Assembly: GCA_963800275.1 (NCBI GenBank)
Contig: CAWDAI010000006.1
Span: 434,001-498,000 of the forward strand
Direction: 5' to 3'
Source: JAFMJV01 sp963800275
Lineage (GTDB): Bacteria; Chloroflexota; Limnocylindria; Limnocylindrales; CSP1-4
Length of the DNA: 64,000 nucleotides
Both the position numbers and the translations under genes were made by a program. The notes below the pieces were generated by a model. The model made no database searches. It was not told the DNA's origin and saw only the letters and a list, made by a program, of their open reading frames with translations. Position 1 is the stretch's first letter. Each line of letters starts with the position of its first letter. Positions 27,171-36,060 of this stretch are shown here, one piece after another.

Positions 27171-27721
27171 AGCCGCCGGGCGCCGCCGCCACGGTCGAGG
27201 CCGCCACGGTCGATCGCTGGCTCCACGAGCTTGAGCTGACGCCGCTCGAGCAGGCCGAGCGTGATGGCATCAGCAGCTGGGACCTTCGCCTCGACGGCCG
27301 TCGGCGGCCGGATGTCCGAGTCACACTGATCCTGGACCCGGCGACGGCCATGTTCCTGTGGGTCCACTACGCGCCGCCGCTCAACGACTCGTTCCGTGTC
27401 TCCTACCGTCAGCTGCTTCGCTGGAACGATGAGCTGCCCTTCGTCAAGTTCGCGCTGTCCGATGACGACCGCCCGGTGCTGACCACCGAGATCGAGGCCC
27501 ACGCACTGGACCGCGAGTCGATGGGCCTGGCCCTGGTGCGGCTGCTGGCCGTGTGCGATCTGACCTACGAACGCGCCACGGTCTGGCTCCATCCGGGGCT
27601 CAAACAGCCCCCCGCGATGGGGCGGCCGTCGAGACAGGCCGCGCTCTTCGACCGCTTCGGTCCGCGGGTCGGTGAGCTGCTCGCAGCCGCGGCCGGGGAC
27701 GAGGATCCGACGCCCGATTGA
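27167..27721 (+). CDS. YbjN-like domain protein with apparent CTG start
   Basis: About 184 residues. Coding character is strong from about codon 12 (VDRWLHELELTPLEQ, then ISSWDLRLDG and VTLILDP). Yet no ATG, GTG or TTG occurs in frame between the upstream stop (27083) and the internal ATG at 27350, which would cut off a third of the protein. The only near-cognate start is CTG at 27167, overlapping the glgC stop as CTGA. The fold pattern (strand-rich start, LLRWNDELPFVKFALSDDDRPVL, helix, C-terminal ALVRLLAVCDLTYER) resembles YbjN/CesT-like small chaperone-type proteins. Function is unknown. Confidence 0.6.
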   Translation: MKPPGAAATVEAATVDRWLHELELTPLEQAERDGISSWDLRLDGRRRPDVRVTLILDPATAMFLWVHYAPPLNDSFRVSYRQLLRWNDELPFVKFALSDDDRPVLTTEIEAHALDRESMGLALVRLLAVCDLTYERATVWLHPGLKQPPAMGRPSRQAALFDRFGPRVGELLAAAAGDEDPTPD

Positions 27722-27798
27722 CCCGCGCTGGTCGCACCTCCGCTCACGCTCGGAACGGACGACAACGCGAACGCCGCATCGCTACACTTGCGCACCTG

Positions 27799-28833
27799 AT
27801 GGATGGAGTGACACGACAGCGGCGCAAGCCCTCCCTCGAGGTGCTCAGCGGCGACTCGGCCGACGTCTACTTCCGTCGCGCCGAAGAGATCCTGGCGGGC
27901 GAAGGGCTGGACCCGGTCGTGGTCATGGAGATCTTCTCGCGGGCAGACGGCATCCTCTGCGGCATCGACGAAGCCAAGGTCCTGCTGGCCTCGGTCTTCG
28001 CCGAGACCGATGAGGAGTACACCGTCGAGTCGCTCGCCGACGGCGACACCTTCAGCCCCAAGGAGGTGGTCATGCGCATCAAGGCGCGTTATCGCGCCTT
28101 CGGGCTCTACGAGACAGCCATCCTGGGCATGCTCTCGCAGTCCACGGGCTGGACCAATGCCGCTCGCGAGTGCGTCGCTGCCGCTGCGCCGGAGCCCGTC
28201 ATCAGCTTCGGGGCGCGGCACGTGCACCCGAACATCACCGACGCCCTCGACTACGCGGCCATCGTCGGCGGCTGCGTCGGCGCCTCCACGCCTGCGGGCG
28301 CTCGCCTGGCCGGCCTGGCGCCCACCGGCACCATGCCCCACTCGCTGGTGCTCGTCATCGGCGATACCGTGCGCGCGGCCGAAGCCTTCGACCGGCACGT
28401 GGCCCCGGATGTGCCGCGCATCGTCCTCGTGGACACCTTCAAGGACGAGGCCGAGGAGTCGCTGCGCGTCGCGCACGCCCTCGGCGATCGTCTCTATGGC
28501 GTCCGCCTGGACACGCCATCCGAGCGCGGGCGCGTGACCGCCGACCTGGTCATGGAGGTACGAGCCCGACTGGACCTCGACGGCTTCGGACACGTCAAGA
28601 TCATCGTCTCGGGTGGGCTCACGCCTGACCGCATCGAATACTTCAAGGCGGCCGGTGCGCCGGTGGACTACTACGCGGTCGGCAGCTACATCAGCGGTGC
28701 CCGACCTATCGACTTCACGGGCGACCTCAAGGAGATCGACGGTCGGCCGATCGCCAAGCGGGGACGCATCCCGGGCATCACGCACAGCCCGCGCCTGGCT
28801 CGGATCGAGCTGCGGGATTGGCTCCCGGGGTAA
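27799..28833 (+). CDS. pncB: Nicotinate phosphoribosyltransferase
   Basis: 344 residues from the ATG at 27799. It converts nicotinate and PRPP to nicotinate mononucleotide in NAD salvage. Family marks are YFRRAEEIL near the start, the substrate segment FGARHVHP, PTGTMPHS, and the C-terminal IIVSGGLTPDRIEYFKAAG phosphate-binding block with GVGSYI-type end (AVGSYISG). TACACT at 27783-27788 fits a near-leaderless transcript. A TTG at 27718, overlapping the previous stop, would add 27 residues of poor quality. Confidence 0.9.
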   Translation: MDGVTRQRRKPSLEVLSGDSADVYFRRAEEILAGEGLDPVVVMEIFSRADGILCGIDEAKVLLASVFAETDEEYTVESLADGDTFSPKEVVMRIKARYRAFGLYETAILGMLSQSTGWTNAARECVAAAAPEPVISFGARHVHPNITDALDYAAIVGGCVGASTPAGARLAGLAPTGTMPHSLVLVIGDTVRAAEAFDRHVAPDVPRIVLVDTFKDEAEESLRVAHALGDRLYGVRLDTPSERGRVTADLVMEVRARLDLDGFGHVKIIVSGGLTPDRIEYFKAAGAPVDYYAVGSYISGARPIDFTGDLKEIDGRPIAKRGRIPGITHSPRLARIELRDWLPG

Positions 28834-28853
28834 GAGGCCCCGGCGCCCCTTCG

Positions 28854-29444
28854 ATGGTCGAGCCCACGGCGACGCCGACGGAGGGCGCGGAAGCGCGGGT
28901 CGAGCGCATCTTCGAGCGGCTCTCTCGCCGCGAGGTACCGATCTGGCCGGGGGTGGCTCGGAGCGAGCCCGCGGATATCCTGACCCAGGCGCGCCGGGCG
29001 GCAACGGAGCAGGCCGCGGCCGGCGGACGCGGTGCACTGCTGGAGTCCTCGCTCGAGCGCGTGCGTCGAGCCTATGCCTTGCACCTTGGCGACCAGGGCT
29101 ACTGGACGGCGGTGCTGGCGGTCTCGGTGCCGGTCAGCCCGGCCGATCGTGCGGCCTCGGAGCTCGTGGTCGAGGACCTGGTGCGCGCGGCCGTGGTGGA
29201 GGACCTCCTTGCCGCGTCCATCGCGGACACACTGCGTGCTGACGCCGAGGACCTGCTGGGCGCGGAGACCGCGGGCGAGGGCGAGGCAGGCAGGGAGCCG
29301 CCACCCACGCCCTTCGCGGGTCCGCTGGTCGCAGCCAGCGCGGCCGGCGCGATCGTGCTCGCCCTGGCCTGGGATCCATGGGCGGGGATCGTGGTGGCGG
29401 CGGTGGCCCTGGTCGTCCTGATCGCGCGTCGGCTCCGTGGCTGA
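28854..29444 (+). CDS. Hypothetical protein with C-terminal membrane hairpin
   Basis: About 196 residues. The N-terminal 140 residues are predicted helical, rich in Ala, Glu and Arg (ARVERIFERLSRREVP, LVVEDLVRAAVVEDLL). Two hydrophobic segments at about 160-195 (VAASAAGAIVLALAW and IVVAAVALVVLIA) anchor it, ending in a basic tail. No family recognised. It is 20 nt downstream of pncB on the same strand and may belong to its transcript. It is convergent with the NUDIX gene. Confidence 0.65.
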   Translation: MVEPTATPTEGAEARVERIFERLSRREVPIWPGVARSEPADILTQARRAATEQAAAGGRGALLESSLERVRRAYALHLGDQGYWTAVLAVSVPVSPADRAASELVVEDLVRAAVVEDLLAASIADTLRADAEDLLGAETAGEGEAGREPPPTPFAGPLVAASAAGAIVLALAWDPWAGIVVAAVALVVLIARRLRG

Positions 29445-29455
29445 GCCAGCCTCGG

Positions 29456-30034
29456 TCAGCCGGGCAGCTCGCCGTGGTCGGCCAGCCGGGCCAGCCAGAG
29501 CAACCCGACGAGCGTCTTGGCATCGCGCATGCGGCCGGCTTCCGCCTCCACCACGGCTTCACGCCAGGGCATGCGCACGAGATCGAGGTACTCGTCCACG
29601 TCCGGACCGCGGTACTCATCGAGCGGCCGCAGGTCAGTGGCGAGGTAGAGATGCATCTCCTCCTCGGCGAAGCCGGGCGCGGTCCAGAACCGGCCCAACG
29701 CCCGCCAGCGCTCAGCCTCGTAGCCGGTCTCCTCGCGGAGCTCCCGGGGCGCGGCCAGGTTCGGATCTTCGATCGAGCCGTCGTCGGCACGATCCAGGGT
29801 CCCCGCCGGTAGCTCCAGGACGACCTGCTCGACCGGCGTGCGCCACTGACGGACCATGAGCACGTCATCGCCCAGGACAGGGATGATGCAGACGGCACCG
29901 GGGTGTTCCACGACCTCGCGTGTATGGCGCTTGCCCTGGGCATCCTCGATGGTATCGATGCGGAAGTTCATGAACCGTCCGCGGTGGATGACCCGCCGCT
30001 CGACGCTGGTCTCCTTGAGGTGCTCGTCAGCCAT
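29456..30034 (-). CDS. NUDIX hydrolase (ADP-ribose pyrophosphatase-like)
   Basis: 192 residues from the ATG at 30034; TATGCT lies 6 nt upstream, so longer in-frame starts are unlikely. The Nudix box is present (AAPRELREETGYEA, lacking the usual spacing only slightly), preceded by the VVLELPAGTLD element and VRQWRTPVEQ typical of ADP-ribose pyrophosphatases. It probably hydrolyses ADP-ribose, which would match the NAD-salvage gene pncB nearby. Substrate is inferred. Confidence 0.88.
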   Translation of the reverse strand: MADEHLKETSVERRVIHRGRFMNFRIDTIEDAQGKRHTREVVEHPGAVCIIPVLGDDVLMVRQWRTPVEQVVLELPAGTLDRADDGSIEDPNLAAPRELREETGYEAERWRALGRFWTAPGFAEEEMHLYLATDLRPLDEYRGPDVDEYLDLVRMPWREAVVEAEAGRMRDAKTLVGLLWLARLADHGELPG

Positions 30035-30281
30035 ACCGGCAGCATAAGGCCCCGCTGGTACCCCGGCAGGTACCCCCTGACGGTGGGGCAGGGTTGGGCC
30101 CGGTGGAGTGCACGGTGATGAGGGGCGGTGCGCCCGGACAACCCCCGTCCTAGTACCACTTCCCCATGGAGGGTGAGGCTGCCCGCCGCGAGTATCGACG
30201 AGGTCAGGGAAAGAACCCCCGACCGAGCACCGAGCACTCGCAGCACACGGGACCTGTCCCGGTACCGAAGGAGACTCAGGC

Positions 30282-30365
30282 ATGAGCCGACACAAGGATC
30301 TGGCGCTCCGCCTCGCGGTGGTCGCTGCGTTCGTGCTCACCCTGGCGGCCCCGTTCCGCTGGTAG
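30282..30365 (+). CDS. 27-residue single-helix membrane peptide
   Basis: A short frame (MSRHKDLALRLAVVAAFVL and eight further residues ending FRW) with an excellent ribosome site AAGGAG (30268-30273). A basic start, an 18-residue hydrophobic helix and an aromatic end make a plausible small membrane protein. It sits alone in the 480-nt gap between the NUDIX and DUF5317 genes. I see no other feature in 30035-30281. Function unknown. Confidence 0.5.
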   Translation: MSRHKDLALRLAVVAAFVLTLAAPFRW

Positions 30366-30514
30366 CACCGACCGAATACGACCCATGAGGGCTCGACGGC
30401 ACTACTCGCGCCAGTCGTCGGGCCGCAGTTGCCGAGCAGGGCGCGAGTCCGGATATCCGTGGCGCCGGCGCCCTTTCGAGCGCCGGCGTCGTGTGTGGAA
30501 GCCAGGAGACTGAC

Positions 30515-31099
30515 GTGTTGCTGCTCTACGCCATCGGCGCCGGCCTGGTCATCGGCCGACTGCTCGGTGGACGCGTGCGCGAGCTCGAGCACGTCCACTT
30601 CGTGTGGTGGCAGCTGGCGCTCGCAGGGCTGCTGGTGCAGCTGGTCCTGTTCGCTGATCCGGTGCAGGAGCGGGTCGGGCCAGAAGGGCCCGTCATCTAC
30701 GTGCTCTCCACGCTGGTGGTCCTCTTGGCGCTCTTGCGGAACGCACGCCTGCCGGGCCTGGCCATCGTGGCCGCGGGAGCGATCCTCAACCTCGTGGCCA
30801 TCGTGGCCAACGGTGGCTACATGCCCTCCTCGCCCTCGGTCTGGCAGGAGCTGACCGGAAGCGCAGCTCTCCCCGTCGACTACTACTCGAACGTGGTCCT
30901 GATCGGGCCTGACACCGTCTTCCCCTTCCTCGGCGACATCTTCGCCTTCCCGCGAGCGCTGCCCATGGCGACCGCCTTCTCCCTCGGCGACGCGCTCATC
31001 GCGATCGGCGCGATCGTCTTCCTGGTGGCGGCGACCCGTCGTCCATCGCCGGAAAAGACGCCCATGCGCCGATCCCTGCCTGAAGGGGCGACGCGCTGA
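30515..31099 (+). CDS. DUF5317 family membrane protein
   Basis: 194 residues from the GTG at 30515, which has CAGGAG upstream. There are five or six hydrophobic segments, and the characteristic ANGGYMPSSP and GDIFAFPRALPMATAFSLGDALIAIG blocks are those of the DUF5317 family. Function unknown. Its TGA overlaps the ATG of the diguanylate cyclase gene, suggesting coupled translation and a membrane partner role. Confidence 0.78.
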   Translation: MLLLYAIGAGLVIGRLLGGRVRELEHVHFVWWQLALAGLLVQLVLFADPVQERVGPEGPVIYVLSTLVVLLALLRNARLPGLAIVAAGAILNLVAIVANGGYMPSSPSVWQELTGSAALPVDYYSNVVLIGPDTVFPFLGDIFAFPRALPMATAFSLGDALIAIGAIVFLVAATRRPSPEKTPMRRSLPEGATR

Positions 31100-33075
31100 T
31101 GGTGACGTTCAGCGGTCGCGCGGCCGAATCCCTGCGCAGGCTGGCGCATGACATCGACGCCGACCACGGCATCCATCTCTACCTCGACCGTGGCGACGGG
31201 GTCCTCGAGCCGGTGGCATCACTGCTTGGGCAGGACCTGCATCCGGAGACCGCGGGCGAGGACCCGGCTTTCGGTCCGACCCCGGGGGCCGATGCGGAAC
31301 CGGGGGCCGTCGCCCACGTGACCCTGCCCGACGAGCGCGCCGGCATGCTCACCCTGGAGCGGGTGCGGCCCGAGCCCTTCAGCGACGAGGACCTGGCCAT
31401 CGCTCGCATGCGTGCTCGCCAGCTGGTCAGCAACGTCTCGACTCGTCTCGGTCCGCGTCCCATCGCCTGGACGGCGCAGCTGGAGGCGGTGCAGTCGGTG
31501 GCTTCGCAGCTGACCCGCCTGACGAACGTCGAGGAGATCAGCTCCACCCTCTGCTCGCAGACGCAGCAAGTGGTGGCCTTCGACAATGCCCGGGTCTATG
31601 TGCTCCACGAGGACGGTCGTACCCTGGAGCCGGTGGCCTTCCGGCCGCACGCTCGCGAGTACGACGGCGAATCCCGCTCGGGCCTGCGCGTGACGGTGGG
31701 TGAGGGCATCACCGGCTGGGTGGCCGAGACGGGCCAGGCGCTGACCGTCGATGACGCTGCGAGCGACCCGCGAGCGGTACCGGTGCCGGGTTCTCCGGAT
31801 CTGCCGGAGGAGTCGATGCTCCTGGCACCACTACGCTCGGAGAGCCGGGTCATCGGCGTCGTCGTTCTCTCGCGCCTGGGCTTGGCCCGCTTCTCCGAGG
31901 ACGAGGCGCGCCTGCTCGGTGTGCTGGCCGACCAGGCTGCCGTGGCCATCGAGAATGCGCGACTGCTGGCCGAGCGCGACCGTCACGTGGACGAGCTGGC
32001 GGCCCTGCTCGACATCAGCCAGGCCGGAGGCGGCGCCACTGACGAGCGTGACCTGGCCGACGTGCTCGCCGGCAAGCTGCGCCGGGCCGCACGCATGGAC
32101 GCCTGCCTCATCTCGCGCTGGGATCCTGAGAACGGCACCCTCGTGCCCGTCGGAGCCCACGGTCGCCCGCTCATCGGGCCCGCCCGCGACCTGGCCCTAC
32201 AACCGACCCTGCGCCGGGTCCTGCTGGAGGACGAGTGCGTGTGGATCGATCCGGCCAGGGAGGCCGTGGACCGTGCCGACCTCGAGCGGCTGCGCGCGCT
32301 GGGCGGAGCGGCGGCGCTCCTCTTGCCCCTCTCCACCGCCGGCCGCGTCACCGGCCTCGTGGAGTTCATCGCCCAGGATCCGGGCCACAGCTTCCACGCC
32401 GGAGAGACCGCCCTGCTGCGCACGATGACCAACCAGGTGGCCTCCTCGCTGGAGAACGCGCGCCTGGTGCGGAAGCTCCGAGATGCTGCCGAGACCGACC
32501 TGGTCACCGGCGTGTACAGCCACCGACACCTGCAAGAGCGGCTGCGCCAGGAGACCGCCCGCGCGGCACGCAGCCGGGCCCCCTTGAGCGTCCTGATGGT
32601 CGACCTGGACGACTTCAAGCGGATCAACGACTCGCACGGGCACCAGACCGGCGATCGCGTGCTGCGCAGCATCGCGGGAGCGCTCCGGGCAGCCGTGCGC
32701 ACCAGCGACGTGGTCGCGCGCTACGGCGGTGACGAGTTCGTGGTCGTGATGCCCGAGACCGACCTGCGAGAGGCGGAAGGCGTGGCCGAGCGGGTCGAGC
32801 GGGCTGTGGCCGAGCAGGGGCATCCCATGGCCGATGGCTCGACGGTGTTCGTGACCTGCAGTGCCGGGCTGGCCTCGCATCCACGCGACGGCCGCACTGG
32901 TCGGGAGCTGTTGCGCGCAGCTGACGCGCAGATGTACGCCCAGAAACGCGCACGCCCGAGTCACCGTGGGACGGTCCGCGCTGAAGCACCTGCGGTGGCG
33001 GGCGAGGCCGCGGGCGAGCGGAGTGCACGACCAGCGGACGAGATGACGGCCCCGGCCAGACAGGTGAGCGCGTAG
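31099..33075 (+). CDS. GAF-GAF-GGDEF diguanylate cyclase
   Basis: 658 residues. Two GAF-type sensor domains (about 125-295 and 300-460) are followed by a GGDEF domain (about 465-620) with an intact active site YGGDEFVVV. The product-inhibition site RTSD lies five residues before it. It should make cyclic di-GMP. The N-terminal 110 residues are another GAF-like or PAS-like segment. There are no transmembrane helices, so it is cytosolic; the overlapping DUF5317 gene may supply the membrane link. The ligand of the GAF domains is unknown. Confidence 0.9.
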   Translation: MVTFSGRAAESLRRLAHDIDADHGIHLYLDRGDGVLEPVASLLGQDLHPETAGEDPAFGPTPGADAEPGAVAHVTLPDERAGMLTLERVRPEPFSDEDLAIARMRARQLVSNVSTRLGPRPIAWTAQLEAVQSVASQLTRLTNVEEISSTLCSQTQQVVAFDNARVYVLHEDGRTLEPVAFRPHAREYDGESRSGLRVTVGEGITGWVAETGQALTVDDAASDPRAVPVPGSPDLPEESMLLAPLRSESRVIGVVVLSRLGLARFSEDEARLLGVLADQAAVAIENARLLAERDRHVDELAALLDISQAGGGATDERDLADVLAGKLRRAARMDACLISRWDPENGTLVPVGAHGRPLIGPARDLALQPTLRRVLLEDECVWIDPAREAVDRADLERLRALGGAAALLLPLSTAGRVTGLVEFIAQDPGHSFHAGETALLRTMTNQVASSLENARLVRKLRDAAETDLVTGVYSHRHLQERLRQETARAARSRAPLSVLMVDLDDFKRINDSHGHQTGDRVLRSIAGALRAAVRTSDVVARYGGDEFVVVMPETDLREAEGVAERVERAVAEQGHPMADGSTVFVTCSAGLASHPRDGRTGRELLRAADAQMYAQKRARPSHRGTVRAEAPAVAGEAAGERSARPADEMTAPARQVSA

Positions 33076-33097
33076 CCCAGCCTAGGGCATCCAGGAC

Positions 33098-33155
33098 CTT
33101 TGTCCAGCGACTTGACAAAGAGCGTATTGTTACTTTGTCTACCGTGCTTACAAAG
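33098..33155. promoter_or_regulatory. Alternating inverted repeats before the ROK gene (probable operators)
   Basis: CTTTGTC (33098-33104) pairs with GACAAAG (33114-33120), and CTTTGT (33133-33138) with ACAAAG (33150-33155). The four arms alternate in orientation over 58 bp. TTGACA (33112-33117) overlaps the second arm, so binding would mask the -35 element. ROK-family repressors often bind AT-rich palindromes of this kind, so autoregulation is likely. The -10 box is not clear. Confidence 0.6.
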
Positions 33156-33162
33156 GGAGTCC

Positions 33163-34359
33163 GTGCCTGCGATCACCGCCCACAAGGCGACGCATAACCA
33201 GACCCGCCGCGCCAACGAACGGCTGGTATTGCGCACTATCTTCGAGGATGGCCCGCTCAGCCGCGCGGATGTCGCACGTGCGACCGCCTTGACGCGCACG
33301 ACCGTCTCGGATGTGGTGGAGGACCTCATCGCGGATGGTCTCGTGGCCGAGGCGGGCACGGGCCCCTCGACCGGCGGCAAGGCACCGATCCTGCTGCGCG
33401 TGCCCTCCGACGCGCGCCAGCTCATCGGCATCGATGTCGATCAGGAGCGGATCAGCGGTGTGGTCATCGACCTGAAGGGTGACGTCCAGGCCCGTGCGTC
33501 GCGTGTGCTCGACGGGCGGGACGGCGACGAGGCCCGCGACGCCCTCGACGAGATCTCACTGGCGCTGGTGGATGCCGCCCAGCGGCCATTGGTGGGCATC
33601 GGTGTCGGTGCGCCCGGCCTGATCGACACGGCCACCGGCACCGTACGCTGGGCGGTCGGTCTCGACTGGCGCGACGAACCGACCGGGCCACACCTCACGG
33701 GGCTGACCGGGCTGCCGGTCATCGTGGTCAACGATTCGCAGGCCGCGGCCATGGCGGAGTGGGCCTTCGGCCGACACGAGAATTTCGAAGCCATGGTGGT
33801 GGTCAAGGTGGGCGAGGGCATCGGGGCCGGCATCGTGCTCGGTGGGCGGCTCTATCCGGGTGATGATTCGGGCGCCGGGGAGATCGGCCACACGCGCGTC
33901 TCGGATGATGACGCTCCCTGCCGCTGCGGAAGCAGCGGCTGCCTGGAGACACTGTCCAGCCTGCGGGCCGTCCTGTCGAGAGCCCGGGAGGCCGCGCGGA
34001 CACGGGACGGTTGGGCCCTCGCGGGACGCACGGTCAGCCATGAGGCGCTGCTCGAGGCATTCCGCGGCGGCGATCCTGTGGCGCGAGATATCGTGCTCGA
34101 GAGCGCGGTCCCACTCGGACGCGTCATCGGGGCCATGATCGGCACGCTCGGTGCCCGCGACTTCGTGCTGGTGGGCCCGATGGCCGCCTACGGGGAACCC
34201 TGGTTGTGCGCGGTCCGCGGCGAGGCGAGGCGTTCGGCGCTTCCGTTGCTGGCCGAGCGGGCTACCATTCATATCGGCCGCACCGGCGACGACGTCGTCG
34301 AGCTGGGTGCGGCGGCCATGCTCATGACTTCCCGCCTGGGACTGGCACTCGCGGCATGA
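33163..34359 (+). CDS. ROK family transcriptional regulator
   Basis: 398 residues from the GTG at 33163 (GGGAGT upstream). A winged helix (about 15-75: LVLRTIFEDGPLSRADVARATALTR) is fused to a ROK sugar-kinase-like domain. It has the ROK zinc motif (EIGHTRV, then CRCGSSGCLET) and the ATP-site remnant IGIDVDQERI. NagC/Mlc/XylR-like repressors have this layout. It heads an amino-sugar importer and hydrolase operon, so N-acetylglucosamine or its phosphate is the likely effector. Confidence 0.9.
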   Translation: MPAITAHKATHNQTRRANERLVLRTIFEDGPLSRADVARATALTRTTVSDVVEDLIADGLVAEAGTGPSTGGKAPILLRVPSDARQLIGIDVDQERISGVVIDLKGDVQARASRVLDGRDGDEARDALDEISLALVDAAQRPLVGIGVGAPGLIDTATGTVRWAVGLDWRDEPTGPHLTGLTGLPVIVVNDSQAAAMAEWAFGRHENFEAMVVVKVGEGIGAGIVLGGRLYPGDDSGAGEIGHTRVSDDDAPCRCGSSGCLETLSSLRAVLSRAREAARTRDGWALAGRTVSHEALLEAFRGGDPVARDIVLESAVPLGRVIGAMIGTLGARDFVLVGPMAAYGEPWLCAVRGEARRSALPLLAERATIHIGRTGDDVVELGAAAMLMTSRLGLALAA

Positions 34360-34561
34360 CGTCCGCGACCAGCCTGCGACGGGCGCTGATGAAGTCGGGC
34401 GTTCGCGGTCGGTACGACCGGTGCATCCGCCACGCACGGGGGATGCGAAGGGAGGAGGGCAGCGAAGGCTCGTAGACATGGCTGGGTGCCGTTGGGGCAC
34501 CCCGGGTCGATCCAGGAACCATTCTCGGCCGAGGAACGGCCGGGATCAAGGAGGAGGTGTG

Positions 34562-35965
34562 ATGCATCGCACTCGGAAGACGGCCATCATGGGCGCCGCA
34601 TTGGCGACCACGGCCATCACATTCAGCAGCTTCGGTGTCGCTGCGCAGGACGCGAGCCCTGCCGCTTCGGCGGACGCCATGGCCTCGACCGGCTATGCCG
34701 AGCTCGACCAGGCCATGAGTGCCGACCAGCCCATGGCCGGCAGCCAGGTCACCGTGCAGACCCAGTGGATCAGCGGCGAGGGTGACAACTTCTCTGCGGC
34801 CCTGCAGCCATTCATCGATGCCACCGGCATCGCGGTCTCGGTCGCCGAGGTCCCTTCGGGTCAGCACGAGACCCTCGTCAACGTGTCGCTCAACGGCGGC
34901 GCCGCGGCTGACATCATCCAGCTGGCCCAGCCAGCCGCCATCCTCGAGTACGGCGCCCAGGGACTGATCCAGGACATCAGCCCCATGCTCGATACCGAGA
35001 AGCTGATCGCCGAGCATCCGGCGACGGTCGGGCTGTACTCGTCGGGTGACGCCATCTACGGCATGCCCTACAAGGTCGACGTCAAGTCGGTCGTGTGGTA
35101 CCCGATCAAGGCGTTCGAAGCCGCCGGCTACCAGGTGCCGACCACGTGGGACGAGCTCCTCGCCCTGTCCGATAAGATCGTGGCCGACGGCAGCTCACCC
35201 TGGTGCGTGGGCATGGACGCCGGTCCTGCCACCGGCTGGATCGCCACCGACATGATCGAAGACATCATGCTGCGCACCGCCAGCCTCGACGATTACAACG
35301 CCTGGGCCGCTCTGCAGCTGCCCTTCACCTCTGATCAGGTCAAGAACGCCTTCGAGCTGGCGGGCAAGATCTACTTCACGCCGGGCTACGTGCTTGGTGG
35401 CAACACGGCCATCCTGGCCACGTCGCAGACCGACGCCATGGACCCCATGTTCAACGACAACCTGCAGAACCCCGGCTGCTGGATGCAGAAGCAGGCCACC
35501 TGGTACGGCCCGGACTTCTTCCCGGACGCCAAGGCCGGCGACGGCACCAGCCAGTACGTGGTGGGTGAGGACGTGGGCCTCTTCTACTTCCCACCGATCG
35601 ACCCGCAGTACGGCAACCCCGCGCTCGGCTCTGGTGACGCCTTCATGGTCACCCAGGATCGGCCCGAGGTGCGTGCACTGCTCCAGTACCTGGCCACGCC
35701 GGACGGCATCAAGGCCTGGATCGACACCGGCAGTGCGTTCTCCGCGAACCAGGCCACGCCGGCCGAGTGGTACGCGGGCAACTACAAGCAGGAGGTCGGA
35801 TCGGCCATCATCGCCAACGCCACCTCCTTCGGCTTCGATGCCTCTGACCTGATGCCTGCCTCCGGCGCCGCCTTCTGGGCCGGTGTCGTGCAGTGGATCC
35901 AGGACAACGGTGCGAACCTCGATCAGGTGCTCGCTGACATCGACAACCAGCTCGCCGGGAACTGA
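34562..35965 (+). CDS. Carbohydrate ABC transporter substrate-binding protein (CUT1)
   Basis: 467 residues from the ATG at 34562, preceded by AAGGAGGAGG. A signal peptide (to about residue 28) and an Ala/Ser linker (AQDASPAAS) lead into an extracellular family-1 fold (VTVQTQWISGEGDNFSAALQPF, YGMPYKVDVKSVVWYP, PTTWDELLAL). It feeds the two permeases downstream. Context suggests an N-acetylated amino sugar or chito-oligomer. The 202-nt gap before it has a 7-bp hairpin at 34484-34502 but no obvious promoter. Confidence 0.88.
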   Translation: MHRTRKTAIMGAALATTAITFSSFGVAAQDASPAASADAMASTGYAELDQAMSADQPMAGSQVTVQTQWISGEGDNFSAALQPFIDATGIAVSVAEVPSGQHETLVNVSLNGGAAADIIQLAQPAAILEYGAQGLIQDISPMLDTEKLIAEHPATVGLYSSGDAIYGMPYKVDVKSVVWYPIKAFEAAGYQVPTTWDELLALSDKIVADGSSPWCVGMDAGPATGWIATDMIEDIMLRTASLDDYNAWAALQLPFTSDQVKNAFELAGKIYFTPGYVLGGNTAILATSQTDAMDPMFNDNLQNPGCWMQKQATWYGPDFFPDAKAGDGTSQYVVGEDVGLFYFPPIDPQYGNPALGSGDAFMVTQDRPEVRALLQYLATPDGIKAWIDTGSAFSANQATPAEWYAGNYKQEVGSAIIANATSFGFDASDLMPASGAAFWAGVVQWIQDNGANLDQVLADIDNQLAGN

Positions 35966-36060
35966 TCCCGACCTAGCTTGGTTTGGCGGGGACCCTGGCC
36001 TGAGCCACGGGTCCCCGCCTCGTTCCGGCAAGGGCACGTCGTGAGAGGGATGGAGGAGGC

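Noticed and set aside
34484..34502. Terminator or riboswitch before the 34562 binding-protein gene
   Set aside because: A 7-bp hairpin is present but has no T-run and no recognisable aptamer; too weak to call.
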